A DNA stretch of 34,194 nt. Origin: Candidatus Taylorbacteria bacterium RIFCSPLOWO2_02_FULL_44_35. GTDB taxonomy: Bacteria > Patescibacteriota > Minisyncoccia > Phycocordibacterales > DSPV01. The stretch is from the NCBI GenBank assembly GCA_001822695.1, contig MHSF01000012.1:1-34194 (forward strand), given 5' to 3'. Below are positions 1 to 8,360 of this stretch, one piece after another; position 1 is the stretch's first letter, and every line of letters starts with the position of its first letter. Both the position numbers and the translations under genes were made by a program. The notes below the pieces were generated by a model, which saw nothing but the letters and a program-made list of their open reading frames with translations, was not told where the DNA came from and ran no database searches.

Positions 1-342
1 CAAACTCTCACCCGTGGAGTTTATGCTATCATCACCATATTATCAGCTAGTCGGAGACCGAGAGTGCAAAACTGGGTGGCCTTATACATTTGCTTGACTT
101 TATTTGTGACCCGTGCTAACCTATTGGCAGCTAAGGGTGAAGTAGTTTCAATCGCCTGTCGCGGATACTGAACCACACCGGGTCTAACCGCTGGCACTGT
201 GGTAAAGCGCGCACCACATATGACACTGCCCATCCTCAGTTAGTAACCGCTTGTTCGGGGGATAAAACAAATGAGAAAGACACCCCCTATAACTTGACGA
301 TTACGACGCCAGAACCTCGAGTTCTGGCGCTTTTTCTTTTCC
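1..342 (+). other. Unassigned region, possibly the 3' part of a structured RNA ending at the 305-342 terminator
   Basis: No convincing ORF (only a 70 aa antisense ORF), several short inverted repeats, ends in a plus-strand terminator; family not identified. Confidence 0.25.
305..342 (+). terminator. Rho-independent terminator
   Basis: CGCCAGAA-CCTCGAG-TTCTGGCG stem followed by CTTTTTCTTTT, upstream of ftsE. Confidence 0.75.
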
Positions 343-416
343 GCGATTTTTTATGATATACTTCATTTTGTGATTATGATTTTCTTTAATGTTACAAGTT
401 TTAAGTTACAAGTTTT

Positions 417-1097
417 GTGATATATTTTGACAATGTCTCAAAAATTTATACTGATGATTCGGCGGCTTTGCGCGATGTGACCCTCTCTATTGAGCCGAAA
501 GAGTTTATTTCCATTGTCGGCCATTCCGGCGCCGGCAAAACCACTTTGTTGAAAATGATTTTGGCTGAGGAGAAGCCGTCTTCGGGCAAAGTATTTTTTG
601 ATAAAATTGATGTTCACCAGCTTTCCCGGCCGGAAATTACAAAATATCGCCGGCGCATCGGCACGATTTTTCAGGATTTTCGTTTGATTCCCGACAAGAC
701 CGCCTACGAAAATATTGCTTTCGCTATGGAAGCGGCGGGGCGGGGCGACGAGGAAATTGAATCGGATGTGCCCCATGTTTTGGATTTGGTGGATTTGGGC
801 GACAAGCTTTGGCATTTTCCCAACGAACTTTCCGGCGGCGAAAAACAGCGAGTGGCGATTGCTCGGGCGATTGTCAATCAGCCGGAAATTTTAATGGCTG
901 ATGAGCCGACTGGCAATTTGGACCCGATTAACACTTTTGAAATTGTCCAAATTTTGAAAAAAATCAACGACCTCGGCACAACGGTGATTTTGACTACTCA
1001 CAATAAAGGGGTAATTGATTCGCTTGGTAAACGGGTGGTAACCTTGGACGCCGGGCGGGTGATTAGGGATGACGAAAAAGGTCACTATTTGTTGTAA
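417..1097 (+). CDS. ftsE: Cell division ATP-binding protein FtsE (ABC ATPase), GTG start
   Basis: Walker A GHSGAGKTT, signature LSGGEKQRVAIARA, Walker B ILMADEPTGNLD. Confidence 0.9.
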   Translation: MIYFDNVSKIYTDDSAALRDVTLSIEPKEFISIVGHSGAGKTTLLKMILAEEKPSSGKVFFDKIDVHQLSRPEITKYRRRIGTIFQDFRLIPDKTAYENIAFAMEAAGRGDEEIESDVPHVLDLVDLGDKLWHFPNELSGGEKQRVAIARAIVNQPEILMADEPTGNLDPINTFEIVQILKKINDLGTTVILTTHNKGVIDSLGKRVVTLDAGRVIRDDEKGHYLL

Positions 1098-1102
1098 GCT
1101 GA

Positions 1103-2665
1103 TTATTTCGCAGTTGGGATTTTTAAGAAAAATGTCGCGCCGTTTCCTAATCCGGCCGATTCAACCCAGATATCGCCGCCGTGGTAACGCATAATATCTA
1201 GCGAGATGTGCAAACTGATACCCAATCCTTCCGTGTGGGTGTGTTTAGCATTTGCGCCGCGGAAAAACTTTGAAAAAATGCGCGGCATATCTTCTTTGGA
1301 AATACCAATGCCAAAGTCGCGGATTGAGAGGATTACAAATTTTTTTTTAGATTCTATGTTTAGGATAATCTGTCCGTTGGGTTTGGAGTATATAATTGCG
1401 TTTTCCAAAACCGCCTGAACAGCAAATTGCATTCTCTTGCGATCAACAAATATTTTCGGCAGGGTTTCTGGTATATTAGCTTGAATTGAGACGCGCTTCT
1501 CCTGAATTCGGTTGGTAACCGCGATAATTGTTTCGTTTACAATGCTACGCAGGCTCTCTTTGGAATATGAGTACAAAAATCGGCTTTTCTCGGACTCGGA
1601 TAGTCCGATAAGCATATCGGTAAGTTCAAACAGACCCACATTTGCTTCCGCGATCGCAGCCATAGCGTGTTCCCGTTCTTCTGGTTTGGATTCGCCGCGG
1701 AGCGTATTAAGCGACCAGCGGATATATGTTAGAGGCGTTCTGAATTTGTGAGTGACTATATCAACGAACTGGTATTTAAGAACATCGACTTCTTTGATTT
1801 TTCTCCATACGAATACACCGATGGTCACCGCAATAATTGCTGACGCGAAAGGCATTAGCCATTGTGGGAAATTGGGAAAGATTTGGGCAACAATGTCATT
1901 GGTGTATCCAATCAAAATAATGAATAGGGTAATACCGGTAACACTTAAGGAATATCCGAACGCGCGTTTGGCCAACAAGTTTATGTTTATAATGTCGTAC
2001 CTAATGATCGCGTATGCTACCGGAATTGTGTACAGTCCGGTCAAGGAAGAAATAAATGGGTCAATATTAATTCCGTAGAGCAGGAATTCTGGCACCAGAG
2101 CAACACCAAAGCCGAACAGATAGGCAACGATGAAATATTTTAGCTGATTTCTCGTTCGATAATCCGCTTGATGGTACGAGATGTATAATTGGAATAGAAG
2201 ATAGATAAGGACAATGAAAAAGAAAGCGTCCTGTAAGGCATATAAGCTTCCCGGAACGAAAAAATTAGGCAGATACAACTTAGGTTGCGACGGTTGCAAC
2301 AAATAGTTTGGGAACAGCGCGAAAAATAATACGAGGCCCGCGGCTATGATGTACAGAATTGTAAGCATACGTTTATGCGATTGAGCTCGTCCCGTTACTG
2401 AAAGAATCAAATGAGTGTACAGAACGACAAGGAATAATGTCGCTAGATTAAACATAAAGGCGATTTGCGAAGCACGCGGGTCATGCAAATTAATGCCGAT
2501 TACATAAGAAATCTGCCAGATGCCGGTAGCAATGCTGGCTAAGAAAAAGACCACATTGGAAGACGCGCCTTTGGGCCGGCGGATAAACACTAAAATACCG
2601 AGGCCGAGGCAGACAGAAATTGAAAAAACGAAACCAATATTGGTAATGAAAAGTTCGGCATTCAT
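1103..2665 (-). CDS. Membrane histidine kinase (N-terminal 7TM, HisKA, HATPase_c)
   Basis: Multiple hydrophobic N-terminal helices; H-box THKFRTPLTYIRW; N-box VLENAIIYS; G-box RDFGIGI and GLGISLHI. Confidence 0.9.
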   Translation of the reverse strand: MNAELFITNIGFVFSISVCLGLGILVFIRRPKGASSNVVFFLASIATGIWQISYVIGINLHDPRASQIAFMFNLATLFLVVLYTHLILSVTGRAQSHKRMLTILYIIAAGLVLFFALFPNYLLQPSQPKLYLPNFFVPGSLYALQDAFFFIVLIYLLFQLYISYHQADYRTRNQLKYFIVAYLFGFGVALVPEFLLYGINIDPFISSLTGLYTIPVAYAIIRYDIININLLAKRAFGYSLSVTGITLFIILIGYTNDIVAQIFPNFPQWLMPFASAIIAVTIGVFVWRKIKEVDVLKYQFVDIVTHKFRTPLTYIRWSLNTLRGESKPEEREHAMAAIAEANVGLFELTDMLIGLSESEKSRFLYSYSKESLRSIVNETIIAVTNRIQEKRVSIQANIPETLPKIFVDRKRMQFAVQAVLENAIIYSKPNGQIILNIESKKKFVILSIRDFGIGISKEDMPRIFSKFFRGANAKHTHTEGLGISLHISLDIMRYHGGDIWVESAGLGNGATFFLKIPTAK

Positions 2666-2770
2666 ATAATAAGATAATTATACACGTTAAAACTAAATTT
2701 AAAAAGAAAAGGATGAGGAAAGATTTTAAACGTGTATAATAATAAGAAAGGGTGCTGTCTGCTGTAGCAG

Positions 2771-2810
2771 AATTTCCAATTTCCAATTTCCAATTTTCAA
2801 ACAAATCCTA
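2771..2810. repeat. Heptamer-periodic intergenic repeat (AATTTCC)n
   Basis: aatttcc aatttcc aatttcc aattttc aaacaaa. Confidence 0.85.
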
Positions 2811-2817
2811 AATTTCA

Positions 2818-5814
2818 ATGATTAAATTTCGAACGAAGATTCTGATAGCAGCGGTTTTTCTTGGAGTTTTTGGCGGCGCCCCGCTTGGCGTGGGCGCCGC
2901 CACTTTTGTGGATTATCACATTACGGCTGATCTGACCTGGACTTTAGCCGGCAGTCCCTATGTGATTGACAGTTTATGGCTTCAAGTTTATCCCGGCGCC
3001 ACACTTACCATTGAACCCGGGGTGATTGTGAAATTCGGCGACTCTTCCTATATGCATGTTTACGGTAAGTTAAATGCCGTTGGCACCCCAGAAAACAAAA
3101 TCTATTTCACTTCATTGAGAGACGATTCCATCGGAGGCGACACCAACGGCGACGGCGACGCGACCCAACCGTCCGCCTACAATAATTGGAGCGTGTTTAT
3201 GAGAGAAGGTTCCGGTTCTCACACAATAAAAAACGCCGACGCTCAATATTCCAACAATCCTTTCTGGGTTCATCGTTCCGCGGCTGATTTTGAGAATATC
3301 AACATTCGCGAAGCTTTGGCGGCCGGCATTGCCGGCGTGGAAAGCGATGTCCGAATAAAAAACCTGCGGGCCGACATTATCGGCCCCGCCGTTTCCGGTT
3401 TTGGCGGCACATTTGTTCTCAATGATTTGGATATTTCCAGCACCAATCAAAACAAGGTTGGCTTAAGATTTTCCACCGATGCCGAAGTTTCAATCAGCGG
3501 TACGGCGGTCCATGATTTGATTAACGGCATCGGTTTGGCTTTGTTCAGTTCTCACGCCACTGTCACCGATTCTGTTTTCAGAGGCAACGGCCAAGGCATA
3601 AAAGTTGACGATGCCGGCGGCGGTTCTCCCGCTTCACTTTCTGTAGGCCAAAGTTCTATCAGCGATAATACTGATTACGGTATTTACAGCTCTGCCATTA
3701 CCCCAGTGGACGCGAGAAATAATTGGTGGGGCGCTCCGAGTGGGCCGTATCACCCGAGTTTAAATCCGAGCGGGTTTGGCGATGAGGTTTCGGACAATGT
3801 TGATTTTTCAGGGTGGTTTGCCACTGACCCTCTTTCTACGCCCGCCTGCTGTTCATCGGTGGTGTTTATTCCGGGCCTTGAAGCGAGCCGGCTTTATAGA
3901 CCGGGGGCAATCTTTGAGAACCAACTTTGGGAGCCGAACACCAATGATGATGTTCGCGCGCTCGCGCTTGACCCGTTCACTGGCGAAAGCGTCAATGCCG
4001 ACATCTATACCGACGATGTGATTGACGAAGCGTTTTCGGTAAATATTTACAAAAATTTCCTGTCCTTTATGGAAAATATGGCGACAGTGGGAGACATCGC
4101 CGATTTTGAGACCTTCCCTTATGACTGGCGATTAGATGTTAAGGATGTGGTAAGTCGCGCCGTCGCACTTAAAAACGACAGTTATGAAATGATTCCGCGT
4201 CTGCGGGCATTGGCGGCGGCGTCTCAAACCGGCAAAGTGACAATAATCGCCCATTCCAACGGCGGTTTGGTGGCAAAAGAATTATTAAATGCCCTCAAGG
4301 ATTCCGGCGAGGAAAATTTGGTAGACAGATTAATTTTGGTGGCGACGCCGGAACTCGGCACGCCCAAAGCGGCCATGGAAATGCTTCACGGTATGGAACC
4401 GTTCGTTTTTAATTTCCCGCGCGAGGAAGTAACGCGCGAATTGGCGGAAAATATGAAAAGCGCTTACGCCCTGCTACCGTCGGCAGAGTATTTTAATCAG
4501 TTGGGCATCGGCGGACGACCGATTATTGAATTTAGCACAACGACGGCCATCACTTTGCCTTTTCGGGGAATTTACGGCGAAACAATTTCTAGTTATGGCG
4601 ATTTGCGCAAATTCATTTTAGGAGACAACGGCGCGCGGTTGGAGCCGCCGGCGGCTGCCGTGAACTTACCGAATGTTTTGAAAGAATCATTTTTGGCAGT
4701 GGCGGAAACGCGGCACGGCGAACTTGATGCTTGGCAGCCGCCGGCGGGCGTTGATGTCGTTCGGATTATCGGCTGGGGCCTGGAAACGCCGCGCGGTATT
4801 GTCTATAAATCGGCGAGGCAAAATGTTTGCAACGCCGACCTCTCCGTTTGTTCCGTTCAAGAAGTGCTTGACCCCGAACCGCTTTCAACGGCCGAAGGCG
4901 ACGGCACGGTGGTGTATTTGTCGGCCGACGCTCTTGGCGGAGAGAGGTATTATGTGAATATGTTTGATTATAACGAGCAACAAGCCACTATTGATCGTGA
5001 CCACAAAAATATTCTAGAGATAGAGTTACTTCAAGACCTCATCTCTACCCTTGTCAGAAACGAGGACACAACCACATTGCCTGCTTTTATCTTTACCGAA
5101 AAACCAGATAAGGCATCGGTGGCCGAACGTTTAAGAATAGATGTTCACTCTCCAATTGCGCTTCATCTTTACGACTCTCTCGGTCAGCACACTGGCCCTA
5201 TACCGAACCCCGATTTGTCATCCGACCTAGAATTGTTTGAAGAACAAATTCCCAACAGCTATTACTGGCAGTTGGGCGAAGGGCAATACGCCGGAGCGGG
5301 CGGTGTTGCCACTACAACCATTAAGCTTGTCGGCACAGCGCTCGGCGCGGCGACGGTCGGGATAGAACGAGTTATCGGCGATGAAACAATAATTTCTGAC
5401 ATTTTATTTGAAGATATTCCAATCACTGCCGGCGGATTGGCTACGGTTGAGGTCGTTCCCAATACCGAACTGGTAATGTTGCTTGATGTTGACGGTGATG
5501 GAATTATTGACGCTGAAATTACACCCACCGGTCTAACTCCGGAGGACTTAATTGTTATTTTGGAGAGTTTGATAAAAACTCTTGATTTGCCGGATAAAAA
5601 GGAAAAACGGCTTCTTAAGGTTATAGATAGACTTGAGAAAGAATTGGCGAAAGAGCGAAAAAAAGAAAAGGCGGAAAAATTAAAAACGGAGCAGGCTTTC
5701 AAGCATCTATTAAAGATCATTGAGCAATATCAAAAGAAAAAAGTCCTATCAGCCGATGAGGCTAGCGAGTTGATAAGTGTGATTGGGACTCTTATGAGTA
5801 AGGTGGTAAAATAG
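2818..5814 (+). CDS. Secreted protein: signal peptide, parallel beta-helix region, LCAT-like alpha/beta hydrolase, Ca-binding-like DVDGDGIID, coiled C-terminus
   Basis: Signal-like N-terminus; beta-helix-like GATLTIEPGVIVKFG and NNWWGAPSGPYHP; FIPGLEASRLYR, nucleophile elbow AHSNGG, GDGTV, DHKNIL. Confidence 0.75.
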   Translation: MIKFRTKILIAAVFLGVFGGAPLGVGAATFVDYHITADLTWTLAGSPYVIDSLWLQVYPGATLTIEPGVIVKFGDSSYMHVYGKLNAVGTPENKIYFTSLRDDSIGGDTNGDGDATQPSAYNNWSVFMREGSGSHTIKNADAQYSNNPFWVHRSAADFENINIREALAAGIAGVESDVRIKNLRADIIGPAVSGFGGTFVLNDLDISSTNQNKVGLRFSTDAEVSISGTAVHDLINGIGLALFSSHATVTDSVFRGNGQGIKVDDAGGGSPASLSVGQSSISDNTDYGIYSSAITPVDARNNWWGAPSGPYHPSLNPSGFGDEVSDNVDFSGWFATDPLSTPACCSSVVFIPGLEASRLYRPGAIFENQLWEPNTNDDVRALALDPFTGESVNADIYTDDVIDEAFSVNIYKNFLSFMENMATVGDIADFETFPYDWRLDVKDVVSRAVALKNDSYEMIPRLRALAAASQTGKVTIIAHSNGGLVAKELLNALKDSGEENLVDRLILVATPELGTPKAAMEMLHGMEPFVFNFPREEVTRELAENMKSAYALLPSAEYFNQLGIGGRPIIEFSTTTAITLPFRGIYGETISSYGDLRKFILGDNGARLEPPAAAVNLPNVLKESFLAVAETRHGELDAWQPPAGVDVVRIIGWGLETPRGIVYKSARQNVCNADLSVCSVQEVLDPEPLSTAEGDGTVVYLSADALGGERYYVNMFDYNEQQATIDRDHKNILEIELLQDLISTLVRNEDTTTLPAFIFTEKPDKASVAERLRIDVHSPIALHLYDSLGQHTGPIPNPDLSSDLELFEEQIPNSYYWQLGEGQYAGAGGVATTTIKLVGTALGAATVGIERVIGDETIISDILFEDIPITAGGLATVEVVPNTELVMLLDVDGDGIIDAEITPTGLTPEDLIVILESLIKTLDLPDKKEKRLLKVIDRLEKELAKERKKEKAEKLKTEQAFKHLLKIIEQYQKKKVLSADEASELISVIGTLMSKVVK

Positions 5815-5818
5815 CGTT

Positions 5819-6253
5819 ATGAAATTAAAATCAGTAAATTTAGTAGTGCTGGCATTATCCGCACTTTCCACATTATTTTCTTATATCGCTTCTGGTGACG
5901 GGCTGGGTTTGTGTGTAGGAGCGGTTGATTATCGTAATTGCATTAGTTCAGTGAATAATATTAGCGAACCACTTTTCTGGGGATTTTTACCACTTCTCGC
6001 GATTTCTTTAATTTTACTTTTCCTCCGCCGCGAGATATTTATGGTGTGGGCGAAGTTTGCCGCGGTGGGTTTTCCGCTCATGCTCGCCATTCTCCTTTAC
6101 ACTTACAACAATAAACCAACCTCGGGAGGTTTCGGTTTGGCCGGTTTGATTTCCGATGAAATGCTGGCAACAACTTTTCTGACCGCCCTTTTCTTCATCA
6201 TCTCCCTTGTCATCATCATATACAAACAACTCAAACTCCGAAAGGACAAATAA
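5819..6253 (+). CDS. Small multi-pass membrane protein, hypothetical
   Basis: 144 aa ORF with about 4 hydrophobic segments, 4 nt after the lipase ORF. Confidence 0.6.
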   Translation: MKLKSVNLVVLALSALSTLFSYIASGDGLGLCVGAVDYRNCISSVNNISEPLFWGFLPLLAISLILLFLRREIFMVWAKFAAVGFPLMLAILLYTYNNKPTSGGFGLAGLISDEMLATTFLTALFFIISLVIIIYKQLKLRKDK

Positions 6254-6300
6254 ATGATATTAACCACGGAGCAGAGCTTCGCCCACCTAAGGGATATGTC

Positions 6301-6317
6301 CAAAGGTTAAACCTTTG
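6301..6317. repeat. Intergenic copy of the palindrome CAAAGGTT-A-AACCTTTG
   Basis: Same core as the intein linker palindromes. Confidence 0.85.
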
Positions 6318-6345
6318 TCTAAAAAAAGTCGCCGATTGACAAAAA

Positions 6346-6366
6346 GAGTCCTCTCAAGGAGGACTC
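6346..6366 (-). terminator. Intrinsic terminator for the minus-strand genes 7178-6390
   Basis: GAGTCCTC-TCAAG-GAGGACTC; the minus strand continues with TTTTT. Confidence 0.65.
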
Positions 6367-6389
6367 GTGAGATTGGCGGGGAATCACTA

Positions 6390-6833
6390 CTAGGATTTCC
6401 AAGCCGGTTCCAAAATTGACAATTGTCTCGGCAACTTTTCTTCGCCGTCCGGTACCCAATCCAATCGCTGGAATTGGAAACCGGTCTGGCGGCTTAACCG
6501 ATTGTAGCGCTCGGTATTTTCTTTCACTCGGCTAAACAATCGGTGAAGTCTTATTTGTCTCCATTCAGAGCTGAACGAGATAATGTCGGGCTGGTCCATC
6601 CTTTCAACCAAGGTGTTGATTTTTTCCCGCAGATACTGATGCCAGCAAGCCAACGCGAATAATTTGTCGTAATCTCTGAGTTCGGCCCGGGAAAGAATCA
6701 TTCCTTCCCAAGTGACGCGGCGACTGGCTCGTTGTCGGTCTTTTGCCGCACTTTGCAAAAATGCCGCGATGATTACAAGTGCCAACCAAGCAAAGATACA
6801 AATGACAACAATATTCAAAAGAACAGTTTTCAT
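6390..6833 (-). CDS. Hypothetical membrane-anchored protein
   Basis: 147 aa, one N-terminal hydrophobic helix. Confidence 0.55.
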   Translation of the reverse strand: MKTVLLNIVVICIFAWLALVIIAAFLQSAAKDRQRASRRVTWEGMILSRAELRDYDKLFALACWHQYLREKINTLVERMDQPDIISFSSEWRQIRLHRLFSRVKENTERYNRLSRQTGFQFQRLDWVPDGEEKLPRQLSILEPAWKS

Positions 6834-6866
6834 ACTGGTTCAACTTTACTGCGAGGTCTGGTTTTG

Positions 6867-7178
6867 TCAAGAAAGAATTTGAGTGGTGAAGGCGATTAAA
6901 GTGAACAGAAAAAGAAAAGCAAAAGTGGCGATTAGAAGTTGAAAAGATTCTTTTTTCATACCGCTTAAGTAAAGGTGAATTGGGTGACCGAGCACGAGCG
7001 AGCTGGTGATAGCGGCCGAGAGGACAAAAAGTAAAAGCATTGCCGTTGGTCCGCCGAAACCACCGAATTCGCCAAATAGTCGCTGGCCGTTGAAGAGCAA
7101 CCAAGCGATTATCGCAACATAAATAAAAGTGCCAGCTGACTGGAGAAAAGCGTAAGTGATTATTTTTTGTTTGGTCAT
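6867..7178 (-). CDS. Hypothetical 3-TM membrane protein
   Basis: 103 aa, three hydrophobic segments, collinear with 6390-6833. Confidence 0.55.
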   Translation of the reverse strand: MTKQKIITYAFLQSAGTFIYVAIIAWLLFNGQRLFGEFGGFGGPTAMLLLFVLSAAITSSLVLGHPIHLYLSGMKKESFQLLIATFAFLFLFTLIAFTTQILS

Positions 7179-7303
7179 TTGGTAATGATAACATTTTTAG
7201 GAGTTTTTTATTACTCCTCCAGTTTATCCCGTTTGCATTTGCACCTAAATTTGCTATCGCGGGAATTAGTGCAGAGTATTTTTATCAGTGAAACAAGTAG
7301 ACA

Positions 7304-7528
7304 TTAATGGGCCAGGGCGATGCCGAGGATTTTTTTGGCGCCGGCGCGGCGCAAGGTTTTCCGCGCTTCGCTTAAAGTGGCGCCGGTGGTGGCGACATCG
7401 TCAACGACGATAATGTTGCGGCCGAGAGGGCTTTCACTGACCGCGAAAGCGCCGCGCAGATTTTTCAGGCGGCTGGCGCTGGTCCATATTCGGCGTAATT
7501 TGGGGTTTAGCCATTCTCGGCGCGGCAC
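7304..7528 (-). pseudogene. ComF C-terminal fragment (duplicate of the 3' end of the comF at 10109-10801)
   Basis: SRLKNLRGAFAVSESPLGRNIIVVDDVATTGATLSEARKTLRRAGAKKILGIALAH is shared with the intact comF. Confidence 0.85.
7317..7479. repeat. Long direct repeat, left copy (pairs with 10122-10284)
   Basis: 163 bp, one mismatch by eye (7394 G vs 10199 T). Confidence 0.9.
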
Positions 7529-7812
7529 TCAAAATTTCACGATTGCAAATGCGACCCTGGTTATCCGCTGTTCTTTATCTGGTGATGGGCTGGTTGATTA
7601 CTATCGCCTTTGTTCCTCTTATTCAAAGTATGACCGCCGCCACGCTATGGCTTTTAGTTGCCGGCGGTTTGTCATACGCTGTCGGCTTAGCATTTTTTGC
7701 TCTTGACCGCGTTCTCCTCCATAAAAAATATTTCTGGATGCATGAAATTTTTCACATTTTTGTTCTTGGTGGTAGCGCGCTTCACACAATCGTGATGTTT
7801 TTAATCTTATAA
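7480..7812 (+). pseudogene. 5'-truncated hemolysin III (HlyIII/YqfA family) fragment
   Basis: In-frame WSIFGVIWGLAILGAALKISRLQMRPWLSAVLYLVMGWL...AGGLSYAVGLAFFALDRVLLHKKYFWMHEIFHIFVLGGSALHTIVMF resembles the HlyIII C-terminal half; homology starts at the comF repeat junction. Confidence 0.7.
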
Positions 7813-7820
7813 AAGAAAAC

Positions 7821-7835
7821 CGTCCTTGAGGGACG
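7821..7835 (-). terminator. Short hairpin, candidate terminator for the 7855-8199 gene
   Basis: CGTCC-TTGAG-GGACG; minus strand continues with GTTTTCTTTT. Confidence 0.4.
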
Positions 7836-7854
7836 ATTGGTGAATTTTGCTTTT

Positions 7855-8199
7855 TCAAGCGGAAACATAAAGACGGCGCGGGAGCGCTTTGCGGCGAGGC
7901 AGTTTCGGAAACAACCTCGTCCTGTAGGCAATCTTCGGAGACACGACGGTGCTGTTTTCTTTCACAAATTTAGTTTGGGTTTTCTTTAGACAGCAGTTGC
8001 AAATTTCAAGCGGGTTGTAAGAACTTAATCGTGTCCCACAAAAAGGACACTTGTTCGGTCCGGAAAATCGCAATGGCGGCCGAGAACCCAAAAAGTCGGT
8101 TAGCGAAAGCGCCCTGATAGAGTGAGCTACATCAACATATGAATTCATAATAAGAACAGGTACCGAATAAAAAGATACTCCCCCATAACTAAAAGTCAA
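7855..8199 (-). CDS. Hypothetical protein with zinc-ribbon-like CPFCG...CNCC motif
   Basis: NKCPFCGTRLSSYNPLEICNCCLKK; true start may be the internal MNSYVDVAHS. Confidence 0.45.
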   Translation of the reverse strand: MTFSYGGVSFYSVPVLIMNSYVDVAHSIRALSLTDFLGSRPPLRFSGPNKCPFCGTRLSSYNPLEICNCCLKKTQTKFVKENSTVVSPKIAYRTRLFPKLPRRKALPRRLYVSA

Positions 8200-8209
8200 T
8201 CATTTTTAA

Positions 8210-8299
8210 TTGACGGTGTTGAAAAGTTTTGAAAATGGAACGCCTTATTCAGATGTGGTTGAACGGGTTAAGGCGAAACTTGAGATGGCAATCGGTTGA
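8210..8299 (+). pseudogene. Possible C-terminal relic of a lost plus-strand gene
   Basis: Open codons LTVLKSFENGTPYSDVVERVKAKLEMAIG* followed by a plus-strand terminator. Confidence 0.3.
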
Positions 8300-8320
8300 A
8301 TAATCAGCAAGTTGTAACGC

Positions 8321-8352
8321 ACTCGTGGCTCACAAAGTCACGAGTTTTTCTT
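8321..8352 (+). terminator. Intrinsic terminator
   Basis: ACTCGTG...CACGAGT followed by TTTTCTTT. Confidence 0.6.
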
Positions 8353-8360
8353 TAATCGCG

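Noticed and set aside
1-300. tmRNA or RNase P RNA
   Set aside because: No tRNA-like 3' end, no GGTTCGA-type T-loop, no ALAA* tag, and no RNase P GAGGAAAGTCC-type signature on either strand.
438-815. Antisense ORFs overlapping ftsE, and similar shadow ORFs elsewhere (e.g. 5262-5720, 16009-16644, 26019-26646)
   Set aside because: They lie opposite clearly identified conserved genes, lack recognisable motifs, and are expected by chance in this composition.
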